A DNA stretch of 39,510 bases, taken from contig JAEOSP010000338.1 in assembly GCA_016840305.1 (NCBI GenBank), positions 1 to 39,510 on the forward strand. The letters are read 5' to 3'. This DNA comes from Candidatus Hodarchaeota archaeon (lineage in GTDB: Archaea; Asgardarchaeota; Heimdallarchaeia; Hodarchaeales; Hodarchaeaceae). The notes under the pieces were generated by a model, which worked only from the letters and a program-made list of their open reading frames with translations, made no database searches and was not told the origin of the DNA. Made by a program: the position numbers and the translations under genes. Positions 33,651 to 39,510 of this stretch are shown in pieces; position 1 is the first letter of the stretch, and the number at the start of each line of letters is the position of its first letter.

Positions 33651-33656
33651 TTTTTT
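33651..33656 (+). terminator. Oligo-T terminator after gcvH
   Basis: Six Ts start 9 bases after the gcvH stop codon. dphB begins 23 bases later, so the tract may separate the transcripts or lie in a leader. Confidence 0.4.
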
Positions 33657-33679
33657 CTCTAATCAATATTTTCAGATGA

Positions 33680-34498
33680 ATGCTCTTGGTTGTAAGTGAA
33701 ACTTGCCTTTATTTCATAGGAATGGGTCTATCAGGATTTAAAACATGCTCATTAGAGACTGTGAAAATCCTCAATAAGGTTGATAAAATTTTTATCGAAA
33801 ACTATACTAATTTCATGAGTGAAAAACTTCCACATGAATTTAAACAACTAAAAGCTAAGTTTTCTTACCTAAAGAGAGAGGATCTGGAAGAAAATGACGT
33901 TCAATTTCTCGATAGAATACAAGGTAAAACTGTTGCAATAATGATCCCTGGCGATCCCTTTATTGCGACCCTCCATAACTCTTTCAGAGTTGCAGCTACC
34001 AAACGGGGATATTCTTGTTATGTTATACACAACACTTCAATACTTTCTGCTGCTGCTTCAATTTCCGGATTGTCTTCCTATAGTTTTGGGCGGACAGTAA
34101 CTTGTTCCTTTCCTGAAAACGCAAGTGAGGTTCCATATGAAATCATTCAAAAGAATAAATCAATAAACGCTCATACATTAGTTCTGCTAGATATCCAGCT
34201 AGAAAAAAATAAATTTCTAACAGTTAGAGAAGCTATTGATATCTTAACTAATCTAGAAAAGGAGAAATCTAAGAATATCTTCACATCTGAGAGTAAAATA
34301 GTCGGTTTAGCCCGATTAGGTTATGATGACATTTACATTGAATATGGAACTCCATTTGAAGTAAGTGATAGATCTAACTGGGAGGAAATAGGGCCTCCTC
34401 AAGCATTAATTGTGTGTGCAGATACTCTCTCCTTCGCTGAAGAGGAAATTCTAGAAGCCTTATCGAAAAAATATCCCTCTGATGGGGAGGATCAATGA
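33680..34498 (+). CDS. dphB: Diphthine synthase
   Basis: The 272-residue SAM-dependent tetrapyrrole-methylase-fold enzyme methylates the modified histidine of elongation factor 2 on the way to diphthamide. FIGMGLSGFKTCSLETVKIL is the N-terminal glycine loop; IFIENYTNF, AIMIPGDPFIATLHNSFR (SAM site), HNTSILSAAASISGLSSYSFG and VGLARLGYDD match Dph5 in order. Family proteins usually start a few residues before LYFIGMGL, so the first ~8 residues from ATG 33680 are slightly extra. 45 bases upstream of the ribL-like gene on the same strand. Confidence 0.95.
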   Translation: MLLVVSETCLYFIGMGLSGFKTCSLETVKILNKVDKIFIENYTNFMSEKLPHEFKQLKAKFSYLKREDLEENDVQFLDRIQGKTVAIMIPGDPFIATLHNSFRVAATKRGYSCYVIHNTSILSAAASISGLSSYSFGRTVTCSFPENASEVPYEIIQKNKSINAHTLVLLDIQLEKNKFLTVREAIDILTNLEKEKSKNIFTSESKIVGLARLGYDDIYIEYGTPFEVSDRSNWEEIGPPQALIVCADTLSFAEEEILEALSKKYPSDGEDQ

Positions 34499-34543
34499 TA
34501 AAAAATGTATAAGAGAAAAAATTCAATATTAGGACGGTAAAAA

Positions 34544-35197
34544 GTGTCAGAATTATTTCAAACATTACTGAAAGAATTTTTGAAAACTGCGTATATATTA
34601 ACAATTAAAAATGGGTCATTTAGCAATAAAGAATTTTCTGTTAAACATAATCGAACTGAAGAGGAAGGAAAATCTTTACTATCTGTACTTATAAGTTTGA
34701 AATTAATTCATAGAGTTTCAGATCCTCCTAATCACTATTCCATCACCCAAGGAGGCAAGAATAATTTAAAAGTCGTATTAACTGGAGGGGTTTTTGATAT
34801 AATACACTTGGGACATGTAACTACTCTGAAGAAGGCAAAAGAAGGAGCAGATGTGCTCTTAGTCGTAGTTGCTTCTGATGAAATCGTGGAAAGAAGTAAA
34901 GGTCGTCCTCCATTGAATAATCAGCCAAATCGGATGAAATTACTTGAAGAATTAACGATTGTAGATATCGTTGCAAAAGGCGATCCTGATTCATCAAAAT
35001 TCTTAGATTCCGTAATAGAATATGAACCTGATACAATTGTACTTGGCTATGATCAAACATCAACAGAAAATATGTTGATGAAGTATTTAGAAAATTCTAA
35101 TCTTCGGGAAATTGAAATAAAGAAACTTAAATCTCACATTCCAAATGAGAAATCATCATTGAAGAAAGAAAAGATGGACAAACATTCCTTTGATTAA
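34544..35197 (+). CDS. ribL: Cytidylyltransferase-fold FAD synthase (RibL-like) with N-terminal winged-helix-like domain
   Basis: The 217-residue protein joins two domains. About 5-72 looks like a small winged helix (ILTIKNGSFSNKEFSVKHN, LLSVLISLKLIHRVS, HYSITQGGKNN). About 75-200 is a nucleotidyltransferase with VVLTGGVFDIIHLGHVTTL (HxGH at 88-91), VVASDEIVERSKGRPPLN, NRMKLLEEL and VLGYDQTS, matching archaeal FAD synthase RibL more than TagD-type enzymes. RibL adenylates FMN to FAD. GTG start. The facing gene encodes riboflavin kinase, the preceding step, which supports the assignment; another pathway's cytidylyltransferase remains possible. The stop overlaps ribK by four bases. Confidence 0.85.
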   Translation: MSELFQTLLKEFLKTAYILTIKNGSFSNKEFSVKHNRTEEEGKSLLSVLISLKLIHRVSDPPNHYSITQGGKNNLKVVLTGGVFDIIHLGHVTTLKKAKEGADVLLVVVASDEIVERSKGRPPLNNQPNRMKLLEELTIVDIVAKGDPDSSKFLDSVIEYEPDTIVLGYDQTSTENMLMKYLENSNLREIEIKKLKSHIPNEKSSLKKEKMDKHSFD

Positions 35198-35907
35198 CGA
35201 AGAATGACTGTAAGTTCATCACCATCTTTTACATGATAAACTTTTTTGATATTTTCATGTGCTATTAGTTCTATTTGATTTGCATGATGAGTTCTGCCAG
35301 GACGGACAATTGCAGAAAGAATCTTCTTGTTTCCAATAAGTAAATAAGTAGGCCACAAAAAAACATCCCCAAAAACTCGATCTTCTTCTTTAAACCCAGA
35401 AATAAACTTTGCAGGAAGACGTAGTAAACGTTCAAAATTACCTGAGTTTATTTCGTCAAGGATTTGAAGATTCAATGTTCCCGGAAAAGGGGAAAATCCT
35501 AAAATCATTGTAATTTGATCTAGATATGGTCTCTTCCCCATATAATAGGCACCTTCGGCCATTCCAGTTATCACAGTGCCTTTCAATGTTATTTCCTCTT
35601 TTAGCTTTCTACCACTTGTAGTTAAAATCATCCACATATCTGTAAAAACGTGTTCTAAATTCGAAATTCCTTCCTGAGTAATTTTGATTGAATTTCCTCG
35701 TTGAGAATACTTACGAACAATGAGATGTCGATGCTCCATTTCTACTAGTTTTCTTGATGCAGTTTGTTGTGAAATACCAAGTAAGTCTCCTAATTCGGCT
35801 GTAGTACACGTAACTTGCCTTCTGATACCTCCCATTTTTCCCAAGGCTATAAGAATGTCTAAATAGTCAAAATCACCTGTTTTCAAATCTTTAGGAACGG
35901 CAGTCAT
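35194..35907 (-). CDS. ribK: CTP-dependent riboflavin kinase with N-terminal HTH domain
   Basis: The 237-residue protein has an N-terminal winged helix (about 12-85, with CTTAELGDLLGISQQTASRK as recognition region) and a C-terminal DUF120/RibK barrel: LKGTVITGMAEGAYYMGKRP (nucleotide loop), LGFSPFPGTLNLQI (family GFxPfPGTLNv), GDVFLWPTYL, and IVRPGRTHHANQIELIAHEN. It phosphorylates riboflavin to FMN using CTP. HTH-RibK fusions (RbkR in some archaea) also regulate riboflavin genes, so this may autoregulate its own promoter or the facing ribL. ATG start. Confidence 0.95.
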   Translation of the reverse strand: MTAVPKDLKTGDFDYLDILIALGKMGGIRRQVTCTTAELGDLLGISQQTASRKLVEMEHRHLIVRKYSQRGNSIKITQEGISNLEHVFTDMWMILTTSGRKLKEEITLKGTVITGMAEGAYYMGKRPYLDQITMILGFSPFPGTLNLQILDEINSGNFERLLRLPAKFISGFKEEDRVFGDVFLWPTYLLIGNKKILSAIVRPGRTHHANQIELIAHENIKKVYHVKDGDELTVILR

Positions 35908-35949
35908 CAGTAATCACTCTATATTCTGTGGACAATTTAATTACCCTTT

Positions 35950-35957
35950 GTATAAAT
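35950..35957 (-). promoter_or_regulatory. Candidate TATA box of ribK
   Basis: GTATAAAT on the + strand (ATTTATAC in the gene's sense) lies about 43 bases upstream of the ribK ATG, a usual archaeal distance with a ~20-base leader. AT-rich repeats just beyond it could hold an operator for the HTH domain. Confidence 0.45.
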
Positions 35958-36069
35958 AATTACCTAATATTGAGTAAAGAGGTTTAAATTTAATTAAATA
36001 TGAATAGTTATATTAGGGTTAGGATTTTCTCCAAATTACGAATCAATTAGATTTAACTACCCTAGAATA

Positions 36070-36077
36070 TTTATATT
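36070..36077 (+). promoter_or_regulatory. TATA box of the tRNA-Lys gene
   Basis: TTTATATT is centred about 35 bases upstream of the mature tRNA 5' end, the usual spacing for archaeal tRNA promoters. Confidence 0.5.
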
Positions 36078-36108
36078 TGCTATTAATTCCATGTGATTGT
36101 CTTAAAAA

Positions 36109-36182
36109 GGGCGCATGGCTCAGTCAGGTAGAGCGACTGGCTCTTAACCAGTTGGTCGGGGGTTCAAATCCCTCTGTGCCCG
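36109..36182 (+). tRNA. tRNA-Lys (anticodon CUU)
   Basis: A complete 74-base cloverleaf. Acceptor GGGCGCA pairs with TGTGCCC (one G-U), D stem GCTC/GAGC, anticodon stem ACTGG/CCAGT around loop CTCTTAA (anticodon CTT at 36143-36145, with C32, U33, A37), five-base variable region, T stem GGGGG/CCCTC with loop TTCAAAT, and discriminator G at 36182. No intron, and CCA is not encoded. It stands alone between ribK and trm5. Confidence 0.97.
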
Positions 36183-36409
36183 TAAATATTTTTTTGAAGC
36201 TTCTTTCGAAGTTCTCCAAATAGGGGTTGAAGATCTTGGAAGAGTAATTATTCAGAATGTTTGCTACCTTCCGTAGAGTTAATAATTGTGACTAATCTGT
36301 AGTTAAATGAGGATTGGAATCTCTTGAACTTAAGTTACAAATTCTCTTACTACATCCGAAATCTTCTTAGGTATTACTTTTATTGATCATTTCTTAAGAA
36401 AATTAATGC

Positions 36410-37528
36410 TTGTTCTTTCTCCAGACAAAAAAAACATTGAGTAGGAGAGTAAAACAAATAGGAAATACTAGTACCTCCCTAGGAGTTAAGCTTCCATTAA
36501 GCCAAGCAGAAGATGCAAGGCTCCTTTTGAGAAAAACTCAAGTTTTGCATTGTGATAGAAGAATATTCAGGGATCGCAATTTTGTCTATCTCCCAATTGT
36601 AAGTAAAGATAAGATAGATGATATTCTAGCGGAATTTGATTTCGAGATTCTTGATGCTAATTTCTTAAAGAAAGAGAAGAAGTTGGATTTCACAAGCCTC
36701 CTAAAAAGTGAATTTCCTGATGAAGCTTGGGGAGAAATTTCTTTGAAATTCGACCAGATTGGTTCTATCGGTCTTTTACGACTTGATCCAGAAAATACAA
36801 CAGAAGAATTTCGTAAGAGAGCAGGGCAACTAATAATCGAATCGTACCCGAAAATAACAACAGCAGTCAATAAAAAAGATATTACGAGCGGAGTTGAAAG
36901 GATTTATCCTTTAGAATTTTTGTCAGGAGTTAGTAACTACAAAAGTTGGCATCGAGAATATGGTGTGAATATTAAGATTGATTTAGAAAATGCCTATTTC
37001 AATCCCCGTCTCGCGGAAGAGCATCGAAGAATCTCTTACGAAATTAAAAAAGGGGAAAAAATTCTTGACTTATTCACAGGGGTTGGCCCTTTCGCTTTGC
37101 ATATCGCAAAAGCTGTAGAATGTCAGGTATATGCAGTTGATATTAATCCTGATGCTATTTCGTGTTTAAAAGAGAGTATACGGAAAAATAAGCTTAAGGG
37201 TGAAATTTTTCCAATTACAGGGGATGCAGGGGGAATACTTCAAAAAAAATTTATCTATGATCGAATCATTATCAATTTGCCTAGAAAATCTATTGATTTT
37301 CTAGAATCAGCAACCAGATCGGTTAAAAAAGATGGTTTTATCTATTTTTATCAGTTCATTGATAATATTAAAACCCCGATTCAATTTATGGAATCTCTTA
37401 TTGAAGAAAGGCTTAAGAACATCCACATGTACAAAGTTCAAGATATTCAAGTAGGTCGTGAAGTTTCTCCTTCTAAAGTTCAAATGAATGTGAGTCTACA
37501 AATTTTAAGAAACCCAAAGTCTAGTTAA
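36410..37528 (+). CDS. trm5: tRNA (guanine37-N1)-methyltransferase Trm5
   Basis: The 372-residue protein has the Trm5 domain order: D1 (LGVKLPLSQAEDARLLLRK, about 24-42), D2 with GSIGLLRLD and AYFNPRLAEEHRRI (196-209), and a Rossmann methyltransferase with LDLFTGVGPFALHIA (about 219-233), YAVDINPDA and the catalytic NLPRKSIDF (289-297). It makes m1G37, which prevents +1 frameshifting, and in some archaea the first step toward wyosine. The formal start is TTG 36410. An ATG at 36406 in another frame (MLVLSPDKK) would join this frame if the A8 run at 36427-36434 had one base fewer. Followed by pcm after 25 bases. Confidence 0.92.
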   Translation: MFFLQTKKTLSRRVKQIGNTSTSLGVKLPLSQAEDARLLLRKTQVLHCDRRIFRDRNFVYLPIVSKDKIDDILAEFDFEILDANFLKKEKKLDFTSLLKSEFPDEAWGEISLKFDQIGSIGLLRLDPENTTEEFRKRAGQLIIESYPKITTAVNKKDITSGVERIYPLEFLSGVSNYKSWHREYGVNIKIDLENAYFNPRLAEEHRRISYEIKKGEKILDLFTGVGPFALHIAKAVECQVYAVDINPDAISCLKESIRKNKLKGEIFPITGDAGGILQKKFIYDRIIINLPRKSIDFLESATRSVKKDGFIYFYQFIDNIKTPIQFMESLIEERLKNIHMYKVQDIQVGREVSPSKVQMNVSLQILRNPKSS

Positions 37529-37553
37529 AGAAATATTAAGGAGAATTTAATGA

Positions 37554-38225
37554 GTGCGAGATCTCCAGAAAGATAAAAATCGCTTGATTAGAATGTATAA
37601 AGATAGAGGTTTAGTTAAAGATGAAATTGCATTCAAGGCATTCAGTGAAGTTCCCAGAGAATTATTCATACCAGAGAATTATTCATCTTCAGCATACTTG
37701 GACCACCCATTACCCTTAATGAATACAGGTCAAACAATCTCTGCTCCTCATATGACAATAATGATTTTGGAATATTTAGAATTGGAAGATAACTTGAAAG
37801 TTCTGGAAATAGGCGCAGGATCTGGTTATCAAGCTTCATTAATTGCAGCAGCAATATCATCAAATTCTTACACAACAGGGCACGTATATTCCTTCGAAAT
37901 TGTTCCAGAGCTTGTTAATTTTGCAAAAAACAATATAAAAATGGCCAATTACGATCATATTGTCACAGTTTTAGAAGGAGATGGAACACAGGGGTATCAA
38001 GAAGAATCTCCTTACGATCGGATAATCCTGACGGCAGCTGGTCCAAAACTTCCTCCACCACTTATAGATCAATTGAAAATCGGAGGTATCTTAGTAATGC
38101 CCCTCGGAACACCCAGGTCATATCAGGTGATGACGAGATTCAGAAAATTGTCTGAATCAAAGATTACACAAGAGAAATTATCTTCTGTCGCATTTGTCCC
38201 GTTACGTGGAGAATATGGTACTTAA
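37554..38225 (+). CDS. pcm: Protein-L-isoaspartate O-methyltransferase
   Basis: The 223-residue repair enzyme methylates isoaspartyl residues in aged proteins. Signatures: REIL-type N-terminus VPRELFIPENY, TGQTISAPHMTIMILEYLEL, SAM motif VLEIGAGSGYQASLIA, VYSFEIVPEL, VLEGDGTQGY and YDRIILTAAGPKLPPPLIDQL, ending VAFVPLRGEYG. GTG start 37554 with AAGGAG ending 10 bases upstream. The same AAGGAG is better spaced (6 bases) for an ATG at 37550 that opens an eight-codon ORF (MSARSPER) overlapping the start. Probably co-transcribed with trm5; its stop overlaps the fen stop. Confidence 0.95.
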   Translation: MRDLQKDKNRLIRMYKDRGLVKDEIAFKAFSEVPRELFIPENYSSSAYLDHPLPLMNTGQTISAPHMTIMILEYLELEDNLKVLEIGAGSGYQASLIAAAISSNSYTTGHVYSFEIVPELVNFAKNNIKMANYDHIVTVLEGDGTQGYQEESPYDRIILTAAGPKLPPPLIDQLKIGGILVMPLGTPRSYQVMTRFRKLSESKITQEKLSSVAFVPLRGEYGT

Positions 38226-39277
38226 GCGCCAAAAAACTGATCTAATGTATTTTGTTTTGAAATACGTCCAAGAATTTTTAATGAATTTTGAATTCTCTCG
38301 GGTTTGAAGTCACGATCATCAACAAGAAATTCAGAGAGCTTGCTGATTTGAGGTTTTGAAAAAGTAAAATTGAGATTGGGATCCGATTCTGGTGATTCAA
38401 AGCAATTAAGAAGCGTTGCTAGAGAGTACGGTAAAACTTCTTGCAAAGTATACTTCGATTCCAAGTAATCTTGAAGAGATTGTAGGTTTGGATACTTTTT
38501 TACTAGTTTCAATGCTGTTTTTGGCCCAATTCCTTTTATCCCTTTCGGGTTGTAATCAGTTCCAACAAGAATTCCCAACAATATTAACTGTTCTCGATTT
38601 TTTAGCTCCAATTCTTGTAACATGTCTTTTAACACAATCTGTTCTGTTGGAATATTCACAAACTTTTGTTGATTAGGAATTTTTCTTCTTTGAGAGATAC
38701 CTAGATTACGAATAACAACTGGACATCCAAATAAAAAAGAATCGTAATCTTGTGAAGCCATTGCCTGAATTAAGCCACTTTGGTTCATAATTGCTCCCTG
38801 AGCTTCGGCTTCAGAAGGAGCTTGAATAAATGGAATACCTAATAGTTGTAACAGGGTTTTTGTATCTTTTAAAATTTCCGTTGTAATTCTAGATGTTGCC
38901 TGAGCGTATTTTGAAGCTTCTTCTAACTTACCATCGGCTATAGCAGCATCTCGTTTAGTTTCTGCTATCTTTTTGCGTTCTTTTCTGTAGCTGATCTCTT
39001 TTACCTTAAGAAGGGGGGGTTTTCCGTCAAAAATAAACACAGGTTTGATATTATATTGTAAAAAGTATGTAAGTCTTGGAAATAAGCCAATTAAATGACT
39101 AGTTACATGACCTTCTGAATCAGTAAAATATCCACCCCCAGTTGATTGATCTCTAATTCGTGCTAAGAACGCATAAATGGTATTATATGCATCAAAACCA
39201 ACCGTTTTGCCTGATAAATCGGAAATTACTATGTTCTGCCTGCAATTTGTTAATATTTTACCAATTTGTGTTCCCAT
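38222..39277 (-). CDS. fen: Flap endonuclease 1 with PCNA-interacting C-terminus
   Basis: The 351-residue structure-specific nuclease removes 5' flaps in Okazaki-fragment maturation and base-excision repair. FEN1 proteins start with Met-Gly, so the ATG at 39277 (MGTQIGK) is chosen over the GTG four codons upstream. Metal ligands lie in VGFDAYNTIYAF (D29), PVFIFDGKPP, PSEAEAQGA, ASQDYDSFLFG and LVGTDYN; the helix-two-turn-helix is GIKGIGPKTALKLVKKY. The last residues QNTLDQFF (342-349) form a canonical PIP box for the sliding clamp. The gene converges on pcm, sharing four bases. Confidence 0.96.
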   Translation of the reverse strand: MGTQIGKILTNCRQNIVISDLSGKTVGFDAYNTIYAFLARIRDQSTGGGYFTDSEGHVTSHLIGLFPRLTYFLQYNIKPVFIFDGKPPLLKVKEISYRKERKKIAETKRDAAIADGKLEEASKYAQATSRITTEILKDTKTLLQLLGIPFIQAPSEAEAQGAIMNQSGLIQAMASQDYDSFLFGCPVVIRNLGISQRRKIPNQQKFVNIPTEQIVLKDMLQELELKNREQLILLGILVGTDYNPKGIKGIGPKTALKLVKKYPNLQSLQDYLESKYTLQEVLPYSLATLLNCFESPESDPNLNFTFSKPQISKLSEFLVDDRDFKPERIQNSLKILGRISKQNTLDQFFGA

Positions 39278-39357
39278 CTTGATTTTCACATACCACTTAC
39301 TTCATAGAAGAACGTTAACCGCCAGATATCCACGAGTCTAAAATCAAGTTACGATTA

Positions 39358-39435
39358 GTTACTCAATATTAAATAATTGAAATATCATTTTGATATTTTT
39401 GTATATTTCCAGAATTAATAATTACTTTGAGTAAC
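39358..39435. repeat. AT-rich inverted repeats upstream of fen
   Basis: GTTACTCAA (39358-39366) is mirrored by TTGAGTAAC (39427-39435), and between them AAATATCA (39380-39387) is mirrored by TGATATTT (39391-39398) around a three-base spacer. These could be operators for fen or for a gene beyond the window. Short AT-rich palindromes also arise by chance. I see no gene in 39290-39510. Confidence 0.25.
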
Positions 39436-39510
39436 ATTTGAGGCTCTTATCAAACTGGTTTGTAATTTTTCTCTTCATCTAAAAAATTTTAAATTCACTA
39501 ACAACTGGAG

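Noticed and set aside
34374..34604. 76-residue leftward ORF between dphB and ribL
   Set aside because: It is the antisense shadow of the dphB 3' end and ribL start.
35965..39371. 13-base match between the ribK upstream region (TAATATTGAGTAA) and its complement upstream of fen
   Set aside because: Matches of this length are expected many times by chance in 39.5 kb of AT-rich sequence, and the orientation relative to the genes differs.
1..39510. CRISPR array, insertion sequence or prophage
   Set aside because: No regularly spaced repeats, transposase, integrase or phage structural genes were seen.

Overview
The window is AT-rich archaeal chromosome and most probably comes from an Asgard archaeon. 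Archaeal signs are glycerol-1-phosphate dehydrogenase, the aCPSF1/FttA beta-CASP ribonuclease, diphthine synthase, CTP-dependent riboflavin kinase with archaeal FAD synthase, Trm5, and FEN1 with a PCNA-binding tail. Asgard signs are a probable longin-plus-gelsolin protein, a protein with two longin-like units, an Rpn11-like JAMM protease with complete metal ligands, an MCT-1-like PUA protein and a 1,865-residue helical-repeat protein. No marker fixes the order within Asgard. There are no 16S/23S rRNA genes, CRISPR arrays or transposase genes.

Layout. 1-7.9 kb: end of a beta-helix surface protein, a minimal RDD protein, a sirtuin, a DUF3795-like cysteine-rich protein, a membrane-protein gene split between two frames, 3-methyladenine glycosylase, a decayed stretch, the double-longin protein and a VOC-fold protein. 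8-13.7 kb: orphan DNA methyltransferase, UMF1/Atg22-type transporter, AIM24-family protein and peptidase T. 13.8-19.4 kb: the giant repeat protein. 19.4-22.8 kb: gcvT and glyA diverge from one intergenic region, followed by a peroxiredoxin-like gene. 23.3-26.3 kb: three lineage-specific genes, two of them membrane proteins. 26.3-30.3 kb: a tight leftward cluster reading longin-gelsolin, unknown, tRNA m1A methyltransferase, JAMM protease, with egsA just upstream. 30.7-39.3 kb: information-processing and cofactor genes (aCPSF1, MCT-1-like, gcvH, dphB, ribL, ribK, tRNA-Lys, trm5, pcm, fen).

How the genes fit together. GcvT, GcvH and GlyA belong to glycine/one-carbon metabolism, but the decarboxylase and lipoamide dehydrogenase are not here. 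RibK and RibL take riboflavin to FMN and FAD; they face each other and share four bases at their stops, and both carry winged-helix-like N-termini. TrmI, Trm5, DphB, MCT-1-like and aCPSF1 act on tRNA, EF2, initiation and transcript ends. Tag, FEN1 and Pcm are repair enzymes.

The most notable items are the longin-gelsolin/TrmI/JAMM cluster and the giant protein, which has three N-terminal repeats and tail motifs resembling the CheY-binding peptide of FliM. Three genes (near 4.5, 32.75 and 36.43 kb) look as if a single base changed in a homopolymer or pyrimidine run, so assembly quality should be kept in mind. All assignments come from reading sequence and motifs; no database search was run.
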